A stretch of DNA of 32,471 bases from contig JBOGGE010000228.1 in the NCBI GenBank assembly GCA_050743865.1, positions 1 through 32,471 on the forward strand. Reading direction: 5' to 3'. The notes under the pieces were generated by a model, which was not told where the DNA came from, made no database searches, and worked only from the letters and a program-made list of their open reading frames with translations. A program made the translations under genes and the position numbers. Below are positions 1 to 6,901 of the stretch, piece by piece; the stretch's first letter is position 1; each line of letters begins with the position of its first letter. Source of the DNA: DAHUZJ01 sp050743865. GTDB lineage: Bacteria; Actinomycetota; Acidimicrobiia; Acidimicrobiales; RAAP-2.

Positions 1-1542
1 GCCGGCCGTCGCGCCGGCGGCGCGGCCGGCGACCTCCGACCGGTGCACGCCGGCAAGAGCCGGCCCGGCGGCGGGCGGTTCCCCCGTGGGGCGTGCTCCG
101 TCCTCCCCAGCCGGGCGCAGCAGGAAGAGGGACGACACCAGGGCCAGGAGGTAGAAGACGACGAAGATCTCGAAGCCGGCATTGGTCGACCCGACCAGTT
201 CCCGGCGGGCAGCGTGGGAGAGGGCACCGGCGGTGCCGACCAGCACCCGCGAGGCGGTGCCCCGGGGAAGGCGGGCCTCGGCCAGCACCAGGGCCAGGGT
301 GAGGGAGAGCGACATGCCCACGTTGCGCACCGTGTAGAAGAGCCCCGACCCGACGCCGGTCTGATCGGCCGGGAGCGCCGACATGACCGCCTTGAGCAGC
401 GACGGCCACAGGATGCTGGTGGCGGCCGACATCACCAGGAGCGGGATCACCACCCGGACCGGATCGAGGGTGGTGCCCTGCCGCCCGAGGAAGAAGCCCG
501 AGACGACCAGCATGGCCGCGCCCACCACCACCAGGCGGGCCGGCCCCAGGCGGTCGGCCATCGACCCCCCGACCGGCGCCAGCAGGAGCTGGGGCACCGA
601 CAGCGGCACCAGCACCAGGCCGGCGTCGAGCGGGCTGAGCCGGAGCGCACCCTGGAGGTAGAAGGTGAGGAGGAAGGTGGTGGCGAAGAAGCCGACGCTG
701 AAGCCGGCGGTCACCGAGAGGCCCCAGCGGTAGTGGTGCCGGCGCAGCAGCCGGAGGTCGAACACCGGCGCCCGGTGGCGCAGCTCCCACACGCAGAACA
801 GTGCCATCAGGACCGCCGCCACCACGAACAGGCCGACCGTCCGCGCCGACAGCCACCCCCACCCCTCGCCCTCGCTGAAGGCCAGCAGGAGCAGCACCAG
901 CGAGGTCCCGAAGGTGACGGTGCCGGTCCAGTCGAGGCCACCCGACGACGGGACCCGAGGGCCCCGGGGAAGCACGACGGCGCCGACGACGATGCCGACC
1001 ACGGCGAACGGCGCCGCCACGAAGAACACCGACCGCCACCCGAGGGTCGACACCAGGGCTCCGCCGACCACCGGGCCCACGATGGAACCGAGCACCCAGG
1101 CGGTGGAGTTGATCCCGAGCGCCATGCCCAGCTGGCGGGACGGGAAGGTGGCCACGATCAGCGGGGTGGCGGTGGCCAGGGCCAGGGCGGCACCGCACCC
1201 CTGGACCAGGCGGGCCACGATCAGCTCGGTGCCGGTCCCGGCGAAGCCACAGGCCACGGTGGCCACGGCGAAGACGGCCAGCCCGGCCAGGAACACCGAG
1301 GTCCCGCCCACGAGATCCGACCACCGGCCGGCCGGGAGGAGCAGCACGGTGCTGGTGATGATGTAGCCGGTGAGGGTCCACAGCCCGACCGTCGCCGTGG
1401 TGTGGAGGCCCTGCATCAGCCGGGGCAGGGCGATGATCACGATGGTGGCGTCGAGGTTGGTGATGAAGGCGACCAGCGTGAGCACGCCCAGCACCGTCCA
1501 CTTCCGTGTCCACCGGCGGCCCGGGGACCCGACCGGGATCAT
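1..1542 (-). CDS. MFS drug-efflux transporter, DHA2 family (partial, runs off left edge)
   Basis: Membrane exporter of the major facilitator superfamily, probably proton-driven efflux of hydrophobic compounds. The reverse strand stays open from an ATG at 1542 to base 1, giving 514 codons and no stop in the window. The translation begins MIPVGSPGRRWTRKW and soon reaches the DHA-family signature LDATIVIIALPRLMQ in the first helix, then GRWSDLVGG (MFS motif A) and LGWRSVFFVAAPF. About 14 hydrophobic segments follow, the number typical of DHA2 (EmrB/QacA-like) proteins, so only a polar C-terminal tail is probably missing. The ATG overlaps the stop of the MarR gene by four bases (ATGA), so the two are translationally coupled and probably co-regulated. 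The substrate cannot be told from sequence. Family call is confident; the C-terminal end is unseen. Confidence 0.9.
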   Translation of the reverse strand, partial: MIPVGSPGRRWTRKWTVLGVLTLVAFITNLDATIVIIALPRLMQGLHTTATVGLWTLTGYIITSTVLLLPAGRWSDLVGGTSVFLAGLAVFAVATVACGFAGTGTELIVARLVQGCGAALALATATPLIVATFPSRQLGMALGINSTAWVLGSIVGPVVGGALVSTLGWRSVFFVAAPFAVVGIVVGAVVLPRGPRVPSSGGLDWTGTVTFGTSLVLLLLAFSEGEGWGWLSARTVGLFVVAAVLMALFCVWELRHRAPVFDLRLLRRHHYRWGLSVTAGFSVGFFATTFLLTFYLQGALRLSPLDAGLVLVPLSVPQLLLAPVGGSMADRLGPARLVVVGAAMLVVSGFFLGRQGTTLDPVRVVIPLLVMSAATSILWPSLLKAVMSALPADQTGVGSGLFYTVRNVGMSLSLTLALVLAEARLPRGTASRVLVGTAGALSHAARRELVGSTNAGFEIFVVFYLLALVSSLFLLRPAGEDGARPTGEPPAAGPALAGVHRSEVAGRAAGATAG

Positions 1543-2195
1543 CGAGCGGCCGGCGACGTCGGGGAGCCCCGGCGCGGTGGGGCGAGGGCCCGGGAGGCGC
1601 GGCGCGGTGACGCGAGGGCCGGGGAGGCGCGGCGCGGTGGGGCGGCAACCGCCCGAAGCGAGGCCAGGGCCCCCCGAAGCCGCTGGCGCTCGTCGGGACC
1701 GAGGCCGGCCCGCACCTCGGCGTGCCATCCCTGGGCGGCGTCGTTGATCCGCCCCAGCCGGCGGTGGCCCACCGCCGTCAGCCCGAAAAGCGGGGAGCGC
1801 CGGTGAGCCGGGTTCGAGGTTGCCACCAGCAGGCCCTCGGCCACCAGGAGGTCCACCACCCGCTGCACGCTCTGGCGGGTGAAGCCGAGCCTCCTGGCCA
1901 GCACCGGGACGGTGAGCTCCCCGTCGACCAGCGAGTACAGCACCTGCCAGCGGGCCTGCGACTGGCCGGCCTCCCGGGCCACCGACTCGCCCCGGGCTCG
2001 CACCATTGCCGCCGTCTCGTACAGCTCGGTGATGAGCTCGCCGACCTCGGTCCGGCCCGCCCAGCGGGAGGTGCCGGCGCCGGGTGCGGTGGCGTGGGCG
2101 GTGGTGCCGGTGCCGGGCGGAGTGGCGTGGGCAGGGGTGGTGGCGGCAGGGGTGGTGGTGGCGGCGGCTCCCCCCCGGTCACCGGTCGTCGCCAT
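1539..2195 (-). CDS. MarR-family transcriptional regulator
   Basis: Winged-helix DNA-binding repressor, likely controlling itself and the overlapping MFS exporter. 218 residues. The MarR core spans about residues 50-165: a dimerisation helix (ELITELYETAAMVRARGES), the recognition region VLARRLGFTRQSVQRVVD and a wing (VATSNPAHRRSPLFGLT). The family usually has about 140-170 residues; the excess comes from low-complexity tails. The N-terminus (residues 10-45, Ala/Thr/Gly/Pro) is built on a 33-bp tandem repeat and the C-terminus (Pro-Arg-Arg-Ala-Ser type) on a 30-bp tandem repeat. The ATG at 2195 lies one base from an 18-bp inverted repeat, which fits a leaderless transcript and autorepression. 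A later start cannot be excluded because the N-terminal tail is not conserved-looking. Confidence 0.88.
   Translation of the reverse strand: MATTGDRGGAAATTTPAATTPAHATPPGTGTTAHATAPGAGTSRWAGRTEVGELITELYETAAMVRARGESVAREAGQSQARWQVLYSLVDGELTVPVLARRLGFTRQSVQRVVDLLVAEGLLVATSNPAHRRSPLFGLTAVGHRRLGRINDAAQGWHAEVRAGLGPDERQRLRGALASLRAVAAPPRRASPALASPRRASRALAPPRRGSPTSPAAR
1571..1644. repeat. 30-bp tandem repeat inside the MarR gene 3' end
   Basis: Units start at 1571, 1601 and (partial) 1631, each beginning GGCGCGGTG, with few mismatches. The period is a multiple of three, so the MarR C-terminus gains ten residues per unit (PRRAS-type decapeptides) without a frameshift. Confidence 0.85.
2071..2136. repeat. 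33-bp tandem repeat inside the MarR gene 5' end
   Basis: Two imperfect 33-bp units (2071-2103 and 2104-2136), both starting GTGCCGG and sharing GTGGCGTGGGC. They encode 11-residue Thr/Ala/His/Pro/Gly repeats in the MarR N-terminal tail. Confidence 0.75.
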
Positions 2196-2196
2196 C

Positions 2197-2214
2197 TTGA
2201 CAGGATACTGTCAA
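2197..2214 (-). promoter_or_regulatory. Probable MarR operator overlapping a leaderless promoter
   Basis: An 18-bp inverted repeat: TTGACAG, four-base spacer GATA, CTGTCAA, with perfect 7-bp arms. On the minus strand it contains TATCCT (a TANNNT -10 hexamer) whose last base is six bases from the MarR ATG, so transcription would begin at or next to the start codon. A repressor bound here would cover the -10 element. Arm length and position fit MarR-type autoregulation; the binding protein itself is inferred from adjacency. Confidence 0.7.
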
Positions 2215-2215
2215 A

Positions 2216-2634
2216 TCCGGCCAGGCGATCGATCCCCGCACGCGGGCCGCCCTGGCCAAGAACCAGCACGACCTGGTCGCCGTCGGCAAGGCCGTCGGCG
2301 AGATCTGACGGGCACAGCACGTCCCGCCGGCCGGCGCCGTGGCGGCGCTCCTCGCCGTCCGCAAGGTCCCGGCGGCCGACCGGCACTACCTGCTCGAGCA
2401 CGGCGCCGAGGTGCTTGCCGCCCGACGGGAGGCCCCCGCCCAGTGGCAGCGGTGGTGGTGGGTCTGCGTCGGCGGCGAGGTCGTCTTCCTCCCGACCATC
2501 TCCCTCCTGGCCGGGCGGTGGCGACCGTCCCGGGCCCGGCGCGACGCCGACGCGCACCGGCGGCGGGTGGACGAGGAACTTGCCCGCCTGGGAGGAGCGC
2601 CGGCCGACGAAGGGGTGCCGGTCCTCAGTCGACC
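2216..2634 (+). pseudogene. Remnant of the C-terminal part of an MFS permease, with internal stop
   Basis: One reading frame gives protein-like sequence on both sides of a TGA at 2306-2308. Before it: SGQAIDPRTRAALAKNQHDL and VAVGKAVGEI. After it: VAALLAVRKVPAADRHYLLE, then QWQRWWWVCVGGEVVFLPTI, SLLAGRWRP and DADAHRRRVDEELARL. From memory this resembles the hydrophilic tail and last helix of large actinobacterial MFS permeases, which have a WWWVCV-type final membrane segment followed by a charged end. No N-terminal 350 residues, no plausible start or ribosome site, and an in-frame stop: a decayed fragment. It points away from the MarR gene, whose operator abuts it. The part after the TGA could be translated from GTG 2339, but I see no reason to think it is functional. 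Confidence 0.6.
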
Positions 2635-2690
2635 GGGGCAGTGGTGCTCGGCGGGGAAGGGGCAGCGGTGCTCGGCGGGGAAGGGGCAGC
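2635..2690. repeat. 24-bp tandem repeat
   Basis: Two 24-bp units (2635-2658, 2659-2682) of the form GGGGCAGYGGTGCTCGGCGG + GGAA differ at one base; a third, partial unit follows. It directly follows the permease remnant. Confidence 0.85.
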
Positions 2691-2732
2691 GACGGGGGGC
2701 CAGCTCCGGCCAGGTGCGCCGTCAGTGTCACC

Positions 2733-2751
2733 GGCCCCGCAAATCGGGGCC
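2733..2751 (+). terminator. GC-rich hairpin, possible weak terminator
   Basis: GGCCCCG, loop CAAAT, CGGGGCC: a perfect 7-bp stem followed by TTCCTCC. There is no true T-run, so termination is only a suggestion. It lies downstream of the permease remnant. Confidence 0.35.
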
Positions 2752-2757
2752 TTCCTC

Positions 2758-2799
2758 CGCACTGGAGAGCACGTTGCCCGCACTGGTGGGCACGTTGCC
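2758..2799. repeat. 21-bp tandem repeat
   Basis: Two adjacent 21-bp units (2758-2778 and 2779-2799), CGCACTGGNGNGCACGTTGC + C, with two mismatches. Purpose unknown; a period of two helical turns would suit repeated protein binding. Confidence 0.8.
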
Positions 2800-3142
2800 G
2801 CGTAACGAGCTGCTGTTGGCGATCCATGCCCTCGATGCCGACGACCCGATGGCGCTCGCCCTCGGATGTGAGGAGCGTTGCCCGGCCCCCCTCGTGCGCC
2901 GGCGCTGCGACCGGTCGCCATCCACCAGCACGGATCCCGTCGCTCGCCGTGGCGACGGCCAGGGCGATTGGCGGGTTCGAGGTCGGCACGGCGTCGTCAC
3001 CCGCGCTGGGAGCACGGCCCGAGGCGTCGTCGGGCTGAGTCCTGGCCGCCCAGATCCGACGCTGGCTGCGGGCGGCCGAATTCACCCGTCGGGGGGACGT
3101 GCGAACGGGGGGATGCCTCGTAGCATTGGACCAGTGGACTCC
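2800..3142. other. Gene-free stretch before the DUF1185 gene
   Basis: No convincing gene on either strand: open frames exist, but their translations are Arg/Pro/Ser-rich without family-like segments. With the repeats just upstream it looks like eroded intergenic DNA ahead of the catabolic cluster. Confidence 0.5.
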
Positions 3143-3159
3143 GCGCACCGATGGTGCGC
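3143..3159. promoter_or_regulatory. Inverted repeat upstream of the DUF1185 gene, candidate operator
   Basis: GCGCACC-GAT-GGTGCGC: perfect 7-bp arms with a 3-bp centre, ending 38 bases before the ATG at 3198. This placement suits control of the first catabolic operon. A three-base loop is also compatible with an mRNA hairpin. The regulator is unknown. Confidence 0.5.
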
Positions 3160-3197
3160 TACGAGAGCGAAGCCGAAGAAGAAAGAGGAGTGGGGAC

Positions 3198-3770
3198 ATG
3201 CGCATTCGCAAGGTGTGGACGCAGGTCGAGGAGACTCGTCTCGTGGCCGGCACGAGTGATGACGGTGGTCCCTTGCGCAAGGTCGCGGCCAGCGCCGTCT
3301 TCCCGAACCCGTTCGCCGGGCAAGGATTCGTCGCCGACTTGGACGAGCTCGTGCAGCTCTCCGGTGAGCTCGGGGTCCTACTGGGATCGAGGGCGGTCGA
3401 GCTGCTGGGTGCACCGGTGCAGAGCTACGGCAAGGGTGCCATCGCCGGGATCGCCGGTGACCAGGAGCACGCCAACGCCACCTTGACGTCCGTCTTCGGC
3501 GACCAGCTCCGCAAGGCGGTCGGCGGCGGCGAGGCCTGGATCAGCTCGGCGACCAAGGTCGGCGTCGCCGGCTGCACGATCGACATTCCCTTGGCCTACA
3601 AGGACGAGATCTGGGTCCGCAGCCACTACGACGCCTTCGAGGTACGTATCCCCGACGCGCCGCTCCCCGATGAGCTGATGGTGATCGCGGTCGTGGCCAA
3701 CCGCGGGCGGATCAACGCCCGCCTGGGCGGGCGTTCGATCGAGCAGGCGTCGACCAGCGGCGGATCGTGA
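3198..3770 (+). CDS. DUF1185 / 'amino acid synthesis' family protein
   Basis: 190 residues matching the DUF1185 family (Pfam AA_synth), which has about 190-200 residues and no assigned reaction. Family-like stretches: YGKGAIAGIAGDQEHANA (residues about 76-93), the glycine-rich GGGEAWISSATKVGVAGCT, then IDIPLAYKDEIWVRSHYDAF and VRIPDAPLPDELMV. No signal peptide or membrane segment, so cytoplasmic. The ATG at 3198 has GAGGAG seven bases upstream; an in-frame extension to 3099 lacks a ribosome site. Its TGA overlaps the GTG start of the enamidase-like gene by four bases, so the two are probably made together and may act on the same compound. Family call is strong; a role in lactam or enamide chemistry is inference from the neighbour. 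Confidence 0.88.
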   Translation: MRIRKVWTQVEETRLVAGTSDDGGPLRKVAASAVFPNPFAGQGFVADLDELVQLSGELGVLLGSRAVELLGAPVQSYGKGAIAGIAGDQEHANATLTSVFGDQLRKAVGGGEAWISSATKVGVAGCTIDIPLAYKDEIWVRSHYDAFEVRIPDAPLPDELMVIAVVANRGRINARLGGRSIEQASTSGGS

Positions 3771-4966
3771 CGGGCCGCCTGGCGATCACCGGTGCCGGCG
3801 CGGTGCTCTCGGGGAGCCTCACCCAGCCGATCTTCGACGCCGTCGACACGATCGTCGTCGACGGCGAGGTGATCGCTCAGCTGGGCCGCCACAGCGACCT
3901 TGCCGACGAGGTCGCGGCGTGCGATGTCGTGGTCGACGCTCTCGGGAGCACTGTCGCGCCAGGCCTGATCGACTCGCACTGCCACGTGGTGCTCGGTGAC
4001 TACACCCCCCGCCAGAAGACGGTCGACTTCCTGGCCAGCTACGTCCACGGTGGGATCACCAGCGTCGTCTCACCGGGTGAGATCCACGCTCCGGGCCGGC
4101 CGCACGACGCCATCGGCGTGAAGGCACTGGCGATCGCGGCGCGGGCCTGCTTCGAGAACTTCCGACCCGGTGGCATGCGGGTGCACGCTGGTGCCGTCGT
4201 ACTGGAGCCCACGTTGACCGAACCCGACTTCGCCGAGCTCCAAGTGGCGGGTGTGCACCTGGCCAAGTACGGGTTCGGGCTCTACGAGGATCCATCCGAC
4301 GGGGTGGCTCAGGTCCGCTGGGCCCAACAGCACGGGATCACGGTGATGTGCCATTCCGGTGGTGCCAGCATCCCCGGCAGCAAGCCCATCACCCCCGACC
4401 ACCTGTTGGAGCTCCTCCCCGACGTCGCCGGCCACATCAACGGCGGTCCCACCTCGCTCGACGACGCCGGGGTGGATCGCGTCATCGCCGAGACGACGAT
4501 GGGTCTCCAGCTGGTCCAGGCCGGCAACCTGGGCTCGGCTCTCCGGATCCTGCACCGCGCCATCGACACCGGGCAGCTGCACAGGGTCGTCCTCGGCTCC
4601 GACACGCCGACGGGGACCGGGGTCATGCCGCTCGGGATGATCAAGACGGTCGCCGAGCTGTCGTCGCTGGGTCACGTCGATCCGGCGGTGGTGTGGGCGA
4701 CCGGCAGTGGGAACTGTGCGCAGCAGTGGGGGCTGCCGGGTGGGGTGGTTCGGGTCGGCGAGCAGGCCGACCTCGTCGTGATGGACGCCCCCTGGGGGTC
4801 GAAGGCCACCGACGCCGTTGGTGCGCTGGCCATCGGTGACATTCCCGGTATCAGCGCCGTGATCACCGCCGGCACGGTGCGCTGCACCCTCAGCCGGAAC
4901 ACCCCTCGGGCGACGCGGCTGGCGCGGGTGCGACCCGAGCTCAAGCATCTCGACGCACCGCATTGA
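3767..4966 (+). CDS. Enamidase-like metal-dependent amidohydrolase
   Basis: Amidohydrolase-superfamily enzyme of 399 residues, closest in my recollection to enamidase of nicotinate fermentation, which hydrolyses 6-oxo-1,4,5,6-tetrahydronicotinate to 2-formylglutarate and ammonia. Shared features: PGLIDSHCHVVLGDYTPRQK (metal ligands H71, H73), MCHSGGASIPGS (H196), AGHINGGPT (H223), VLGSDTPTGTG (D279) and the C-terminal GDIPGISAVITAG with SRNTPRATR. Lys167 in AKYGFGLYED sits about where the superfamily places the metal-bridging carboxylated Lys or Glu. Cytoplasmic, no signal peptide. The GTG start overlaps the upstream TGA, leaving little doubt about coupling; a ferredoxin gene follows after 50 bases. 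The exact substrate is unknown; a cyclic enamide or lactam is the reasonable guess. A more distant cyclic amidase such as a dihydroorotase-like enzyme is less likely given the co-linear motifs. Confidence 0.85.
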   Translation: MTGRLAITGAGAVLSGSLTQPIFDAVDTIVVDGEVIAQLGRHSDLADEVAACDVVVDALGSTVAPGLIDSHCHVVLGDYTPRQKTVDFLASYVHGGITSVVSPGEIHAPGRPHDAIGVKALAIAARACFENFRPGGMRVHAGAVVLEPTLTEPDFAELQVAGVHLAKYGFGLYEDPSDGVAQVRWAQQHGITVMCHSGGASIPGSKPITPDHLLELLPDVAGHINGGPTSLDDAGVDRVIAETTMGLQLVQAGNLGSALRILHRAIDTGQLHRVVLGSDTPTGTGVMPLGMIKTVAELSSLGHVDPAVVWATGSGNCAQQWGLPGGVVRVGEQADLVVMDAPWGSKATDAVGALAIGDIPGISAVITAGTVRCTLSRNTPRATRLARVRPELKHLDAPH

Positions 4967-5016
4967 TCGACGCCGCTCGCGGTGCCGTTCGGCAGGGCCA
5001 CGGCTAGGAGGACGTG

Positions 5017-5220
5017 ATGGGCTACAGGGTGAGCATCGATCCCGACAAGTGCCAGGGATACGCGTGCTGCGTGATGACGGCGCCGGCGATCTTCGATCTG
5101 GGTGAGGACGCGGGCAAGGCGGTCGTGATACAGCCCGAGCCGGGCGATGCAATGCGGGATTTGGCCGAGAAAGCGGTCCGTGGGTGCCCGACGCACGCGA
5201 TCTCGATCAGCGAGACGTAG
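5017..5220 (+). CDS. [3Fe-4S]-type ferredoxin
   Basis: Small electron carrier of 67 residues. The pattern C-x5-C near the N-terminus (DKCQGYACCVMTAPAIFDL, with an additional adjacent Cys) and a final CP in VRGCPTHAI is that of single-cluster ferredoxins of the type that serve cytochromes P450 and some actinobacterial Rieske dioxygenases. AGGAGG at 5006-5011 places the start at ATG 5017 rather than GTG 5014. The reductase gene follows closely. No P450 gene is seen in the window, so the likely acceptor is the Rieske dioxygenase at 20113-21934; no other ferredoxin is visible. Confidence 0.9.
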   Translation: MGYRVSIDPDKCQGYACCVMTAPAIFDLGEDAGKAVVIQPEPGDAMRDLAEKAVRGCPTHAISISET

Positions 5221-5271
5221 CGTCCCGTGGAGCCCCTCGTCGGCCGTGAGCGTGGCGTAGGGTGGCCGGTC

Positions 5272-6480
5272 GTGCACCGGGCCGTCGTGATCGGCGCGTC
5301 AGTGGCCGGGGTGCACGCTGCTGATGCGCTGCGCTCTTGCGGCTTCAACGGGAGCGTGACCCTGATCGGGGCGGAGACCCGGCTCCCCTACGACCGACCG
5401 CCGCTGTCCAAGGGGGCGCTCCGTGACGGACCATGGGACAGCGAGGATTACAGCGAGCTTCGTCCGGAGGAGTGGTACGGAGCGCACGACATCGATCTTC
5501 GCCTCGGCACTCGCGCCGTGCGTCTGGACCCATCCCGTCGAGTGGTCATCCTGGCCGACGGGATGGAGGTCGCCTACGACGGCCTCATCTTGGCGACGGG
5601 GTCTCGAGCGCGCCGATTGACCGGCACGAGAGTCAGCGGAGCCGACCTGCACGTCCTGCGTACGGCTGACGATTGCGCGGCGCTGCACGACCGGCTGGTC
5701 CGACATCCGGGCCGGGGTGGCTCATCCGGCCATTTGGTCGTCATCGGGGCCGGCTTCATCGGTCTGGAAGTGGCGGCGACGGCCCGGCAGATGGGCTGGG
5801 ACGTGGCCGTCGTCGAGACCGCTCCGGTGCCCCTGGCCCGGGTGCTGGGCGATGAGGTCGGTGCATGGTTCAGCAGCCTGCACCGGGCGAACGGCGTCGA
5901 CATCCACTGCGCGACGGCGGTGACCGGCATCGAAAGCGCCGGTGCGGAGGCGATGGTGCACCTGCGCGACGGGGCCGTGCTGCAGGCGGACCTGGTCGTG
6001 GCCGGCGTCGGCTCTCTCCCGGCAGTCGACTGGTTGGCCGGAAGCGGGCTGCAGGTGACCGACGGGGTCATCTGCGACGAGTACCTCCGCACTTCGGTGC
6101 CGGCGGTCGTCGCCGCCGGTGACATCGCGCGCTGGTACAACCCGCTGTTCGACGAGAGCCTCCGCATCGAGCAGTGGACCAATGCAGTCGAGCACGGGCA
6201 GTACGCGGCGCGGTCGTTGCTCGGGCTCGCCGACGGCCCGTACGCCGACGTGCCCTACTTCTGGTCGGACCAGTTCAGCGCCAAGATGCGCTTCGTGGGA
6301 CGGGCCAACGCCGCCGAGCGGGTGCGGGTCCAGCGCTCCGACGACAAGAGCCTCGTCGTCCTCTTCGGCCGGGATGGCGTGACCAGCGGTGCGCTGTGCA
6401 TCAACGCCACGCGGGAGCTGGTCACCTACCGGCGGGCAATCGCCGATCGAGTGGCCTGGGGGGACGTCGTCGCCGCTTAG
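5272..6480 (+). CDS. NAD(P)H-dependent ferredoxin reductase (FAD)
   Basis: About 402 residues of the BphA4/putidaredoxin-reductase family, passing electrons from NAD(P)H through FAD to a ferredoxin. Visible motifs in order: the N-terminal FAD-binding fold AVVIGASVAGVHAADALR, RLPYDRPPLSK typical of oxygenase-coupled reductases, LILATGSRARRL, the second nucleotide fold LVVIGAGFIGLEVAATARQM for NAD(P)H, and VPAVVAAGDIARW for the FAD ribityl region; the C-terminal domain follows. I prefer GTG 5272, which places the Rossmann fold at the N-terminus as in the family; GTG 5227 adds 15 atypical residues and has no ribosome site. It follows the ferredoxin gene by 51 bases and almost certainly reduces it. 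Confidence 0.9.
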   Translation: MHRAVVIGASVAGVHAADALRSCGFNGSVTLIGAETRLPYDRPPLSKGALRDGPWDSEDYSELRPEEWYGAHDIDLRLGTRAVRLDPSRRVVILADGMEVAYDGLILATGSRARRLTGTRVSGADLHVLRTADDCAALHDRLVRHPGRGGSSGHLVVIGAGFIGLEVAATARQMGWDVAVVETAPVPLARVLGDEVGAWFSSLHRANGVDIHCATAVTGIESAGAEAMVHLRDGAVLQADLVVAGVGSLPAVDWLAGSGLQVTDGVICDEYLRTSVPAVVAAGDIARWYNPLFDESLRIEQWTNAVEHGQYAARSLLGLADGPYADVPYFWSDQFSAKMRFVGRANAAERVRVQRSDDKSLVVLFGRDGVTSGALCINATRELVTYRRAIADRVAWGDVVAA

Positions 6481-6739
6481 GGCCCTCAGGCCCGGCAGTC
6501 TTCGACCTTGCAGCAGGTGCTCAAGCGGCGGTCTGGAGGCGGGCGCGACCGAGCAGTCGTGGACGTGGCGCTCGACGACCCGGAAGGCGCCCCGGAGCTC
6601 CGGAGAGGCCGGGTGAGCGTGGGTCAGAACCCGCCACCGGTCCCGACGCCGCCCGCCGTCCCCCGTCCGACGATGCCACGGACGCCGCTCCGACCCTACC
6701 CACGGAGGGGCCAGCCATCCTGGCGGCGCCGGCTCGGGC

Positions 6740-6760
6740 CTACCCTTTCGGGTAGTTTTC
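6740..6760 (+). terminator. Probable rho-independent terminator
   Basis: CTACCC, loop TTTC, GGGTAG, then TTTTC: a 6-bp perfect stem with a short T-run, 260 bases after the reductase gene. It probably ends the operon that starts at the DUF1185 gene; the short stem leaves some doubt. Confidence 0.5.
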
Positions 6761-6887
6761 GTGCTGGTGCTGGCGGGCCGTTGGCCGTGTCGCCGATCCG
6801 ATAGGTATAGTCGCATCGAGCCCTCGATGGACGAGGAATTTCGGGCCACGAGACCGTCGGCGACAGCGATTACTCAGGGGTCAGCGC

Positions 6888-6901
6888 TCGGTTCGAACCG
6901 A
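6888..6901. promoter_or_regulatory. 14-bp palindrome before the LuxR-type regulator gene
   Basis: TCGGTTCGAACCGA is perfectly self-complementary and ends 17 bases before the ATG at 6919. A plausible autoregulatory operator. I checked whether it could be the T-arm of a tRNA and found no matching stems. Confidence 0.45.

Noticed and set aside
43..1806. 587-codon open frame on the plus strand, rich in Gly, His, Arg and Glu
   Set aside because: It is the antisense shadow of the MFS transporter, which reads on the minus strand with clear membrane helices and family motifs.
2635..2799. Possible CRISPR-like array
   Set aside because: Units are directly adjacent with no spacers, and no cas gene is in the window; these are simple tandem repeats.
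1778..3280. 500-codon open frame on the minus strand
   Set aside because: Spans the MarR gene out of frame and non-coding repeats; the composition is Arg/Pro/Ser-rich with no family-like segment.
6481..6740. Possible small gene between the reductase and the regulator
   Set aside because: Frames on both strands lack a ribosome site and give Arg/Pro/Gly-rich translations; the intact-looking minus-strand frame is a continuation of the reductase shadow.
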